64,000 nucleotides of DNA from JACKEQ01 sp041389565 (GTDB taxonomy: Bacteria; Myxococcota_A; UBA796; GCA-2862545): positions 1 through 64,000 of the forward strand of contig JAWKRP010000036.1 of the NCBI GenBank assembly GCA_041389565.1, in the 5' to 3' direction. Under the pieces are notes generated by a model. It saw only the letters and a list, made by a program, of their open reading frames with translations, did not search any database and had not been told where the DNA came from. The translations under genes and the position numbers were made by a program. Of this stretch, positions 34,821 through 43,073 are shown piece by piece (position 1 is the first letter of the stretch; the number at the start of each line of letters is the position of its first letter).

Positions 34821-36745
34821 TGCTCGTGCGGGGCGATGCGATCGGCGACTGGATCGTCGAAGGACGCCTCGGGGCCGGAGGGATGGGGACCGTCTACCGC
34901 TGCCACAACGGCCTGGCCGAGCGCATCCGGGCGGCCGTGAAGGTGCTGCACCCCGACGACCTCGACGACTTCCGCGAGCGCTTCGTGCGGGAGGTCGAAG
35001 CGCTGGAGCACCTCGAGCACCCCGCGATCGTGCGGGTGAAGGGCTGGGGCGAGGACCGCCGCGGCTGGCTGTGGCTCGCGATGGACCTCGTCGAGGGCGA
35101 AGACCTCGGTCAGCGCCTCCAGCGCGGCCCGCTGGCGGTGGACGAGGCCGTGGCGATCTTCGCGCACCTGGCGGACGGACTGGCGCACGCCCATGCCCGG
35201 AACGTGTTCCACCGCGACATCAAGCCCGCGAACCTGCTGCTCCAGGCCGGTGCGCCGAGCGCGAAGCTGGTCGACTTCGGCATCGCGATGCAGGCCGGGC
35301 GCACGCGCCTCTCGAGCGCGGGGCTCGTGCCGGGCACCCCCGCCTACCTCGCACCCGAGGTGTTCGGGGGCACCCCGCATCCCCAGCTCCTCGACGTGTA
35401 CGCGCTCGGGCAGGTGCTGTACGAGGGCCTGACGGGGCAGGCGGCCTTCCCCGAGCCCGACGGGATGACGACCACGGCTCGCATCGCGCACGTGGCGGGC
35501 AGCAAGCTGCGGATGGCGCCCCTCGACCCGGGGCCCGCGTTCCCCCGTCATTTGCGCGCGCTCGTGCGGCGCGCGACGCACCCGGATCCGCGGTCGCGGG
35601 TGCAGGACATGGAGACGTTCGCGTCGGCCGTGCGCGGCACCGTGCTCGACGAGCCCGTGGCGGTGGGCGCGACGATGGACCTCGACCTGGACGGGCTCGT
35701 ACCGACCGGCCCCGACGCGCCTCCGCCCGCTCCAGAGCCCCGCACCACCGAGAGGTTCGAGGTGCCGGCCGTGTCGGAGCCCCCCCGCACGCGCGGCTGG
35801 CTCGTGCTGCTCGCCGTCGGGCTGCTGGCGCTGGCAGTGCTGTCGGTCGGCGGGTTCGTGATGCTCCGGACGGCTTCTCCCGCGGAGACCCGGGTGATCG
35901 TGACCGGAGTGGACGAGAGCACGCCCCTGGTGGTGCGGATCGACGGAGAGCGCGTGGACGACCGCGCGGGCACGGCGTTCCGGGCGGTCGGGCTGAAGGG
36001 CGACGTGACCGTGGAGGTGGTGGGCGGCGAGCACTGCGATCTGGACGCGTGGTCGGGCCTGTGCGACTCCTGCTGTGGCTGCCGGACCACCACGGTGGCT
36101 GCCGGTGAGGTCGCGAGGGTCGCGATGGTGCTTCCCTCCGAGAAGCGCGAGCTCGACGTGGCGCCCACGACGCCCGGCACGCCCCACCAGGTGTTCGTGG
36201 ACGGCGCTCCCGCGGGCCCGGGCACGGCGGTGGCGTTCGGCGCGCACACCGTGGTGCTGCAGCGGGGACGCTGTCCGGCGGATGCCGCGGGATGCGGCGA
36301 GGACTGCCCGAAGGGGTGCGCGAGCGTCGAGATCCCGATCGACGTGACGTGCGGTCCGGGCGCGGTGGAAGTGCGGGTCGACCTCGCGGAGCCCGCCCCC
36401 GTGGGCGTGCTCGCCGACACCCCCGAGTTCCGTCCGACGTCCACGCGCTTCCCGTCGATCCGCGGCGCGCGCATCCGGATCCTGCACCTGCCCGAAGAGC
36501 TCGCGGTCGCCCGCCAGGCGGCCTCCCTCCTGCGCGCGGAGGGGGCGACCGTACACCTGCTCGACCTGTCGCACTCCCACCCGTCCGAGTTCGGCCGGGT
36601 GGTGTTCTGGGACCCGAAGTGGGAGGCCGCCGCGCACGACATCGGCGAGCTGCTGGCCCCGATCGGCTACGCGAAGTACCGCCCGCCGTCGAAGAGCCCG
36701 AGCGACGAGCCGCTCGACTTCGCGGTGTGGTTCAAGGCGCCCTGA
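34820..36745 (+). CDS. Ser/Thr kinase with Cys-rich extracytoplasmic region and LytR_C-like tail
   Basis: 641 residues. The catalytic kinase looks intact: Lys41, HRD 131-133, DFG 152-154, APE 178-180. A Pro/Glu linker is followed by one membrane helix at about 327-348. The extracytoplasmic part has two PEGA-like segments with Cys-rich inserts (CDLDAWSGLCDSCCGC; CPADAAGCGEDCPKGC). A C-terminal domain of about 95 residues ('ARIRILHLPEELAVARQAASLLRAEGATVHLL', 'GRVVFWDPKWEAAAHDIGELL') resembles LytR_C domains. The Cys pairs suggest disulfides or metal binding outside the cytoplasm. TGATG overlap with the ligase gene suggests co-transcription. Confidence 0.85.
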   Translation: MLVRGDAIGDWIVEGRLGAGGMGTVYRCHNGLAERIRAAVKVLHPDDLDDFRERFVREVEALEHLEHPAIVRVKGWGEDRRGWLWLAMDLVEGEDLGQRLQRGPLAVDEAVAIFAHLADGLAHAHARNVFHRDIKPANLLLQAGAPSAKLVDFGIAMQAGRTRLSSAGLVPGTPAYLAPEVFGGTPHPQLLDVYALGQVLYEGLTGQAAFPEPDGMTTTARIAHVAGSKLRMAPLDPGPAFPRHLRALVRRATHPDPRSRVQDMETFASAVRGTVLDEPVAVGATMDLDLDGLVPTGPDAPPPAPEPRTTERFEVPAVSEPPRTRGWLVLLAVGLLALAVLSVGGFVMLRTASPAETRVIVTGVDESTPLVVRIDGERVDDRAGTAFRAVGLKGDVTVEVVGGEHCDLDAWSGLCDSCCGCRTTTVAAGEVARVAMVLPSEKRELDVAPTTPGTPHQVFVDGAPAGPGTAVAFGAHTVVLQRGRCPADAAGCGEDCPKGCASVEIPIDVTCGPGAVEVRVDLAEPAPVGVLADTPEFRPTSTRFPSIRGARIRILHLPEELAVARQAASLLRAEGATVHLLDLSHSHPSEFGRVVFWDPKWEAAAHDIGELLAPIGYAKYRPPSKSPSDEPLDFAVWFKAP

Positions 36746-36748
36746 ACC

Positions 36749-37303
36749 TCAGGGGCTCGCCCACGGGTGGCGCGGGGGTTCGGGCGGAGACCCCACGCGG
36801 GCCGCGAGCTGCTGCGCCAGCGCGTAGATCCCCGCGGCGTACGCCGCCACCGGACCGCTCGGCGCATCGGTGGTCTCCGTACGGTCGCCGAGCCTGCTGA
36901 CGACGCGGATGGCGCGCCCTCCGTCGAAGTACGTGCGCACCTCGGGCCGCTCGGCTCCTTGGTCGTGCACGAACAAAGGAGCGCCCTTCGCGTCGTACAG
37001 CACGGTGAGCGTGTCTTCCCGCACCGAGATCAGGCGGTGGTGCACGACCTTCACGACGGGGCCGACGAACTCCGGGTGGCACCAGGTGCGGTACACGTCG
37101 ATCCGGTCGGCGTACGGGCCGATCGCCGGGCGCTGCTCGTCGTTCGGGTTCCAGTCGATGCGCTGGTCGAGCCGGACCTGCCCGGGCTCCTCGAGGTCTT
37201 CGCACATCGGCCCGGTGCCGGCCTCGACGGCATTCCAGCGCGCCCGGATCGCTTCGATCGCAGGGGGATCTCCGGCGAGCGCCATGGAGACGAGCATCCA
37301 CAT
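36749..37303 (-). CDS. Small exported hypothetical protein
   Basis: 184 residues with a very short signal-like start (MWMLVSMALA, then GDPPA). The mature part contains 'CHPEFVGPVVKVVHHRLISVREDTLTVLYDAKGAPLFVHD' and a beta-rich region. No family recognised. Stop is four bases from the convergent kinase stop. Periplasmic location inferred. Confidence 0.65.
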   Translation of the reverse strand: MWMLVSMALAGDPPAIEAIRARWNAVEAGTGPMCEDLEEPGQVRLDQRIDWNPNDEQRPAIGPYADRIDVYRTWCHPEFVGPVVKVVHHRLISVREDTLTVLYDAKGAPLFVHDQGAERPEVRTYFDGGRAIRVVSRLGDRTETTDAPSGPVAAYAAGIYALAQQLAARVGSPPEPPRHPWASP

Positions 37304-37312
37304 GGCCGCAGT

Positions 37313-37891
37313 CTACCCCGCGGGCTCGAGGTCGTCGGCGTGCGCCTGCTGCTCGCTGGTCACCCAGGCCAGCCCGACCAGCACGACCATGCCGAGCACG
37401 AGCAGCCGGTGGTCGAGCACCCACAGCACGGCGGCGGTCAGCGGGGTGCCGAGCACGGCGCCGAGAGCGAGCACGACGGGCACGCTGACGACCAGCGCGA
37501 CGGCGTCCCACACGACGAAGTCGCGCACGCGCACGCCCATGGCGCCGGCCACGAGGAACGCCGCCGACCGGAAGCCCACGAGGAACCGGGCGGCCAGCAC
37601 CGCGCGACCCCCTCGCGCGAGCACGAGCTGGCGGGCGCTCTCGAGCCTGCTGTCCCCGATCAGCCGGCGTACGAGGCGCCATCGGAGAGCACCCTCGCCG
37701 AACGCCCGGCCGAGCCCGAAGAACACGGCGTCGCGGCACAGCACGCCGAGCCCGCCGGCCAGCGCGAGCGCGACGAGCTGATCGGCGCGCTCCACCGTCA
37801 TCCCGGCCGCGAGCAGCGGTAGGTCCTCGGGCAGCGGGATGGCGATGCCCGACAGGGCGCAGGCGACGAACAGCAGGAAGAGGGTCTTCAT
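37313..37891 (-). CDS. DedA/VTT-domain membrane protein
   Basis: 192 residues from ATG 37891. Hydrophobic, about four to five helices. It contains the DedA/VTT-like elements 'PLPEDLPLLAAG' and 'GRAVLAARFLVGFRSAAFLVAGAMGVR', with the Arg-rich membrane-embedded loop typical of this fold. Family members take part in membrane lipid or undecaprenyl-phosphate translocation. Specific substrate not inferable. Confidence 0.8.
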   Translation of the reverse strand: MKTLFLLFVACALSGIAIPLPEDLPLLAAGMTVERADQLVALALAGGLGVLCRDAVFFGLGRAFGEGALRWRLVRRLIGDSRLESARQLVLARGGRAVLAARFLVGFRSAAFLVAGAMGVRVRDFVVWDAVALVVSVPVVLALGAVLGTPLTAAVLWVLDHRLLVLGMVVLVGLAWVTSEQQAHADDLEPAG

Positions 37892-37958
37892 GCCTCCACC
37901 GTGACCCGGCCCACCGCTGACATCGATTACCGACGCTGACCGCGATACTCCGCGCCGG

Positions 37959-39605
37959 ATGACCGGTCCCGAGTCGCCACAGAACGAGGTCCCGCGCGGC
38001 CCGACTCCACTCGTGTGGGCGGGCATCCTCGCGCTGATCGCGTGGGGCATCGCGCCGTTCTGGGTGATCGTCCACCACTACCCGTGGAAGGTCGACGCCA
38101 TCAAGTGGGTGTCGCAGGGGTCGCTCGAGAACCCGGCGTGGTTCCGGTGGGTGTTCCGGTCCCACCACTTCGTCGGCTATCGGCCCGTCGCGGCCGGCAG
38201 CTTCGTGCTCAACCACCTCACGACGGGCTTCCATCCGGAGGGCTACCGCATCACCGACTTCGCGCTGCACGGGCTCACGGCGGTCGCGGTCGCGTTCCTG
38301 TTCAGCCGCCTGATCGGGCGGCGGTCGGCGTGGGTGCTGCTGCCCGTGCTGCTGTACCTCGGACATCCCGCGGTCGAAGAGGCCCTGCCGTACCTCGCCC
38401 GGCGCTCGTACCTGCTGGCCACCCTGTTCGGCACCTTCGGGCTCACCGTGTGGCTCGACAGCCTGCGCGACGACTCTCCCCTGTCGAAGCGCGCCTGGCT
38501 CGGCACGGGCCTGCTGACGCTCGCGCTCCTGTCCAACGAGGCGGCGTACGTCATCCTGCCGATGATCCCGCTGCTGGCGTGGCACACGCGCGGCTCGCTC
38601 GTCGAAGCGCTGCAGCGGAGCGTGCTCCCGTGGGCCCCGGCCCTGCCCGCCATCGCGGCCCGGTTCGCCGTGCTCGGCTGGACGGGCGGCTACACGAAGC
38701 ACTACTTCGCGTTCACCCGCCTCGGCCGGAAGACCCTGCGCGAGGTGCACAGCTTCAACTTCCCCGACATCGTCGCGGCTGCGTACGACTACCTGTGGTT
38801 CCCGGTCTCGTTCAAGGGGGCCGACACGCTCACGGAGTGGCCGGGCGCGGTGTTCCTCATCGCCACGTTCTACTTCTGGGCCGTGTTCGTGGAGCCCCTG
38901 CTGGAGCTGCGGGATCGCGAGCGCCGCATGCCGCTCCTGCTGGGCATCTGGTTCACGGGCTACGCCATGCTGTTCGGCCTGTCCCGCACGTGGTTCTGGC
39001 GGCAGGGGTACGCGATGGTCGCGCCGCTGGCGGTGCTGGTGGGCTGGATCGCGTGGGACACCGCGACCCGGTTCCGCGACCGTCCGGTCCAGCTGCTGAT
39101 CCGCGGCGTCCCCCAGCTCGCGCTCGTGGTGGGCCTGATGTGGCACTCCCCCATGGTCCGCGGCATGACCACCGGTCCCATCGAGGGGCGCTTCGACGGG
39201 AACGCCGCGCTCTACGCCATCGAGGGCGTGGTGAAGGACGTCGAGGGGCCGGCGCAGATCTACACGGTGCTCCCGGTGAACAAGGCGACGCTGCGGAACA
39301 CGCAGTCGTGGCTCGACAAGCTCTACGGCGAGCGCCAGATCCGGTTCACCACGCTCGCGGGGGGCACGCCCGAGCAGAACCTCGCGCGCCTCGAGGGCGA
39401 CGTGCTGGTGCTCGGCCCGCAAGCGACGGTCCCGCAGGGGATCGCGCGGTCGAAGAACATCACCGACCGCCGGGTTCCGGTGCGCTCGCTCCGCATCGTG
39501 GGCCGGGCGACGTACCTCGCGTTCCCGAACGGCGACGGCGACTGGACGCTCCTGCCGGTGGACTCCGTGAAAGCCATCGGGGGTTCACCCGTTGGTCCGC
39601 GCTGA
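37959..39605 (+). CDS. Polytopic membrane protein (GT39/PMT-like topology)
   Basis: 548 residues with about 10-12 predicted helices and a soluble C-terminal domain of about 120 residues. An early 'YRPVAAGSFVLNHLTTGFHPEGYRITDFALHGL' and 'AVEEALPYLARRSYLLATLF' recall tetratricopeptide- or mannosyltransferase-like glycosyltransferase C family proteins that use polyprenyl-linked sugars. The usual acidic pair in the first loop is not clear, so enzymatic activity is uncertain. Function unassigned. Confidence 0.75.
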   Translation: MTGPESPQNEVPRGPTPLVWAGILALIAWGIAPFWVIVHHYPWKVDAIKWVSQGSLENPAWFRWVFRSHHFVGYRPVAAGSFVLNHLTTGFHPEGYRITDFALHGLTAVAVAFLFSRLIGRRSAWVLLPVLLYLGHPAVEEALPYLARRSYLLATLFGTFGLTVWLDSLRDDSPLSKRAWLGTGLLTLALLSNEAAYVILPMIPLLAWHTRGSLVEALQRSVLPWAPALPAIAARFAVLGWTGGYTKHYFAFTRLGRKTLREVHSFNFPDIVAAAYDYLWFPVSFKGADTLTEWPGAVFLIATFYFWAVFVEPLLELRDRERRMPLLLGIWFTGYAMLFGLSRTWFWRQGYAMVAPLAVLVGWIAWDTATRFRDRPVQLLIRGVPQLALVVGLMWHSPMVRGMTTGPIEGRFDGNAALYAIEGVVKDVEGPAQIYTVLPVNKATLRNTQSWLDKLYGERQIRFTTLAGGTPEQNLARLEGDVLVLGPQATVPQGIARSKNITDRRVPVRSLRIVGRATYLAFPNGDGDWTLLPVDSVKAIGGSPVGPR

Positions 39606-39635
39606 GCGGATAGACTGGGCGGGGAGCGATCGGGA

Positions 39636-40664
39636 TTGAGACGCTGGGCGGCCGGGGTGTTCGTGTTCGGGGTGGGGGTCGCGTGCACCGATCCCACCGC
39701 GGAGCGCGCCCGGGAGGTCATCCAGTTCCGGGAGCCCGTGCACTACACCGTGAAGAGCGGCGACAGCCTGTCGTCGATCGGCGAGCACTACGGGGTCACG
39801 TCCGACGACCTGATCGCGTGGAACGGGCTCGAGTCCGACGTGATCGAGGTGGGCTCCGACCTCCTGGTGTGGGAGGTCGTCGACGAGAAGCTCCCCGACC
39901 CCACGATGTTCGCAGCCGCCGACGAGAACGCGGGCAACCGCCGGCGCCGGCTCGGAGAAGCCCCTCGCCCGCGCTCCGGGGGAACGACCACCCGCCGTAC
40001 GTCCGGATGGTCGCGCGAGCCTTCGGGCACCGAGCTTCCCGGAACCGACGACCTCGATCCGGGCGGGCGCCCGAAGAGCGTCACGTCGAGTGGGATCTTC
40101 GGCTCGGAGGTGGATGGCGACCTCGACGACGGGCTGGCCGACGCGGTGGCCGGGCTCGACGGGAACCGAAGGACCGGAGGCTTCGAGACCACGCGCCGCA
40201 CGGCCGACATGCGGAGCGGCACCGCGGAACGCTCGGCCGACATGGAGCGGAGGGTCACGTCCATCTCGAACGGCCCGCAGTTCCCGAGCACTCCGGTCAC
40301 CACGCCGCGGCTGTCGATGCCGGCGGCGAAGCGGTGTGAGTCCCAGCGCGCGAAGGCGGTGGGCGAAGACGGGATGTACGCGGGCGACGGGCTGTCGAGC
40401 GCCGAGATCAAGTCGAGCCTGTCGAGAACCCTCGGCACGACGCGCCGCTGCATGCCCCCCGGGACGAAGGGAAAGTTCCAGGTGATCGTGGAGCTCAAGG
40501 TCGGGTGTAATGGCCGGGTGAGCAACGTCTACACCATCAATGGCGGAGGCGCGCCGGGGTCGGTCACCGCCTGCATCGAGAAGGTGCTGTCCTACACGGC
40601 GTTCCCGGCGCACGATATTCCCGACGGGCAGTCGTTCCAGTACCCGATCAACTACAACTTCTGA
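39636..40664 (+). CDS. LysM lipoprotein with AgmX/TonB-like C-terminus
   Basis: 342 residues starting at TTG 39636, no strong ribosome-binding site. The lipoprotein signal ends in VGVAC. A LysM domain (about 35-80: 'VHYTVKSGDSLSSIGEHYGVTSDDLIAWNGL') predicts peptidoglycan binding. A long disordered linker leads to a C-terminal domain ('CMPPGTKGKFQVIVELKVGCNGRVSNVYTINGGG...CIEKVLSYTAFP') resembling the AgmX/PglI C-terminal and TonB-like domains of myxobacterial gliding and envelope proteins. The kinase gene begins six bases after its stop, so the two are probably one unit. It may link cell wall and outer-membrane functions. Confidence 0.8.
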   Translation: MRRWAAGVFVFGVGVACTDPTAERAREVIQFREPVHYTVKSGDSLSSIGEHYGVTSDDLIAWNGLESDVIEVGSDLLVWEVVDEKLPDPTMFAAADENAGNRRRRLGEAPRPRSGGTTTRRTSGWSREPSGTELPGTDDLDPGGRPKSVTSSGIFGSEVDGDLDDGLADAVAGLDGNRRTGGFETTRRTADMRSGTAERSADMERRVTSISNGPQFPSTPVTTPRLSMPAAKRCESQRAKAVGEDGMYAGDGLSSAEIKSSLSRTLGTTRRCMPPGTKGKFQVIVELKVGCNGRVSNVYTINGGGAPGSVTACIEKVLSYTAFPAHDIPDGQSFQYPINYNF

Positions 40665-40670
40665 GGCTCG

Positions 40671-41525
40671 GTGCTCGATCCAGGACAAACCGTCGGCCAC
40701 TACGTCGTCGAGCGTGAGCTCGGCATGGGCGGGATGGCGTTCGTGTTCAAGGTGCGGCACGTGGTGCTCGAGTCGGAGCACGCGCTCAAGGTGCTGCTGC
40801 CCCACCTCCTGCGCGAAGCCCGGTTCCTCGAGCGCTTCCTCGAAGAGGCCAAGCTGCAGGCCCGGTTCCGCCATCCGAGCCTGGTGCGCGTCACCGACAT
40901 CGTGAGCGAGCCCGGCATCGCGGGCCTCGTGATGGACTACCTCGACGGCGAGACGCTGGAGCGCCGGCTGGAGCGCGCCCCTCTCGGTCCCTCGGAAGCC
41001 GTGCACTGGGCTCACCAGGCGACGGGGGCGCTGTCGTACATCCACACACGGGGGGTGGTCCATCGCGACGTGAAGCCCGGGAACCTGTTCGTCGAAGACG
41101 TCACGGGCCTGGGCAGCCAGATCCGCCTGATGGACTTCGGCATCGCGAAGGTCCACATGAAGGAGCGCACGCGCACGGCCGTCGCGATGGGAACGCCCGC
41201 CTACATGAGCCCCGAGCAGGTCACGGGCGCGCGGCACGTCGATGCGCGCAGCGACATCTTCAGCCTCGGCGCCGTGCTGTACGAGATGCTCACGGGGCGT
41301 GTCGCGTTCGATGCGGAGAGCGAGTACGAGATCCAGCAGCGCATCCTGGCCGGGGTGTACACGCCGGTCCGCGACATCAACCCCGAGGTGAGCCCGCACC
41401 TCGCGGCCATCGTCGACAAGGCGCTGCAGGTGGTGCCCGCCGAGCGCTTCAGCCACGCGCGGTCGATGGCGCAGCAGCTCGCGGCGGTCCCCGAAGGCGG
41501 CCTGGTGGGCGCCCTCTGGGGGTGA
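40671..41525 (+). CDS. Soluble Ser/Thr protein kinase (catalytic domain only)
   Basis: 284 residues from GTG, the length of a bare kinase domain. Gly-rich loop 'LGMGGMAFVFKV', Lys40 (HALKVLL), HRD 131-133 with VKPGN, DFG 155-157, 'MGTPAYMSPEQ'. No membrane helix or accessory domain. It lies six bases downstream of the LysM/AgmX lipoprotein, suggesting the pair works together, perhaps with the kinase acting on the cytoplasmic side of an envelope process. Confidence 0.88.
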   Translation: MLDPGQTVGHYVVERELGMGGMAFVFKVRHVVLESEHALKVLLPHLLREARFLERFLEEAKLQARFRHPSLVRVTDIVSEPGIAGLVMDYLDGETLERRLERAPLGPSEAVHWAHQATGALSYIHTRGVVHRDVKPGNLFVEDVTGLGSQIRLMDFGIAKVHMKERTRTAVAMGTPAYMSPEQVTGARHVDARSDIFSLGAVLYEMLTGRVAFDAESEYEIQQRILAGVYTPVRDINPEVSPHLAAIVDKALQVVPAERFSHARSMAQQLAAVPEGGLVGALWG

Positions 41526-41537
41526 GGCCGCGAGACC

Positions 41538-43001
41538 TCACTCGACGAAGATGTACTCCTTCTCGAACTGCTGGCCCGCGCCGACGCCGCTGATGGTCCA
41601 CACCTCGATCGTAGAGGGGACCTCGCCCGTCGTGAGGTTGTAGTCGAGCGGGCCGCTCGCGCCTTCGATGTCGATGCTGCTGCCCTGGCGGAAGTTCGCC
41701 AGCACCTCGCTGATGGCGGTGGCCGCCACCGCCACGTCGGGACCGGTGCTGAAGTGCCGGAACCCACGCGCGAGGTGGATGCCGCTCGTGCCCTCCTCGT
41801 TGTACCGGGCCCACGCGTGCGCGTAGACCACGAGGGAGCCGGCGTCGTACGTGTGCGGCACGAAGCTGTGGAGGTTCGAGCTCTGGCCGTACTCGACGGC
41901 GTACGAGGCGTCGAACCCGTCGAACACGATGCCTTCCGGCAAGGACGGCACGGAGCCGCGGATGTTCGGACCGAGCGCGCCGACCGCCGGGAAGATGTCG
42001 GAGGTGCGCCCGCCGTCGGAGAAGAACAGCGGCAGCGTGGTGAACGCGGCGTTCGCGCCCGCGGCCGACAGGAACCCGTTGTAGTCGGTGGCGTCGGAGC
42101 TGATCACGAGCACTTCGTCGAACGGCCCGTCTCCGCTGTTCGCGACCGCGGCCACCTGGGTGCCGAGCGTGTTCGTGGAGAAGATGAATAGCGTGTACTC
42201 GCCGCCCTCCGACGCGAGCAGATCGCCCACCGCGAACGCGAGGCCTTCTCCGTACGCGCCCTCCTGATACAGGATCGCGAGGTTGCCCGTGGGCTGGGTG
42301 CGGAACACGGTCTCGCCGAGCGGGTCGAACCGGTTGCGCATGTCTTCGACGATCGCGACGGCCTGGCCGCCATCCGGGGGGGCCGTGCGCCAGAACAGAC
42401 CGGGCTCGGCGTCGGTGGAGACCGACCCGTCGATGTCGATGAGCGAGGTGGCCGTGGCGGACGGCGACACGACGAGGGTGTCGAACTGCTCGGAGACCTC
42501 GCGGTACACCGCGCCCGACAGGGACGATGCCGCGGGACCGATGATCGCGGGGACCCCGACGTCGTCGGCCAGCCAGCGGGAGACCTCCTCGACGGCCCCC
42601 TCCTGGTCGAGCCCGTCGATCGTGGGGTCTTCGTCGTAGTTGCAGTGCACGATGGCGAAGTCGTGCCCGTCGACCCCCTGGTTCTGGTTCGCGTGCTTCA
42701 TGGCGAGCTCGGCGGCCCGGTACCGCGCGATGTGGGCGTCGGACCGACCGAAGAGGCTGGCGACCAGGAAGTTCGTGTCGCGATCGAGCGGGAAGCTGGC
42801 ATCGGTGGGGTACACCGCGTCGCACCGCGGGTGCATGTCGACCGTGCGGCACAGCCCCGTCTCGACCTCACAGGCCGACCCGTAGCCCATGGCATCACGG
42901 CACTCGACGTTCGTCTCGCACTTCGTGACGGGCAGGATCTGGGGGGTACATCCCACGAAGAGGACCCCGAACAGCGCTGGGGGTCCAAAGCGGGTGATCA
43001 C
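41538..43001 (-). CDS. Orphan periplasmic-binding lipoprotein (type-1 receptor ligand-binding fold)
   Basis: 487 residues from a GTG start with GGAGG six bases upstream, preferred over an ATG 12 codons earlier. The lipoprotein signal ends in LFVGC. A short Cys-rich segment ('KCETNVECRDAMGYGSACEVETGLC') precedes a Peripla_BP_6/LivJ-like two-lobe domain ('AIIGPAASSLSGAVY', 'VVSPSATATSL', 'LAILYQEGAYGEGLA', 'GFDASYAVEYGQ'). Such proteins bind amino acids or similar small molecules. No ABC-transporter permease or ATPase is adjacent, so a sensory role, perhaps for the neighbouring kinases, is inferred. Confidence 0.85.
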   Translation of the reverse strand: MITRFGPPALFGVLFVGCTPQILPVTKCETNVECRDAMGYGSACEVETGLCRTVDMHPRCDAVYPTDASFPLDRDTNFLVASLFGRSDAHIARYRAAELAMKHANQNQGVDGHDFAIVHCNYDEDPTIDGLDQEGAVEEVSRWLADDVGVPAIIGPAASSLSGAVYREVSEQFDTLVVSPSATATSLIDIDGSVSTDAEPGLFWRTAPPDGGQAVAIVEDMRNRFDPLGETVFRTQPTGNLAILYQEGAYGEGLAFAVGDLLASEGGEYTLFIFSTNTLGTQVAAVANSGDGPFDEVLVISSDATDYNGFLSAAGANAAFTTLPLFFSDGGRTSDIFPAVGALGPNIRGSVPSLPEGIVFDGFDASYAVEYGQSSNLHSFVPHTYDAGSLVVYAHAWARYNEEGTSGIHLARGFRHFSTGPDVAVAATAISEVLANFRQGSSIDIEGASGPLDYNLTTGEVPSTIEVWTISGVGAGQQFEKEYIFVE

Positions 43002-43073
43002 GTGCAGCCTCCGTTTCAAGTACGGGAATGCTAGCATGAGGACGATACCACTCGCGCGAGGACCCACCCACGG

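Noticed and set aside
40671..41525. Calling the bare kinase a truncated gene
   Set aside because: The catalytic domain is complete and the frame ends cleanly. Stand-alone kinase domains are common, so no truncation is claimed.
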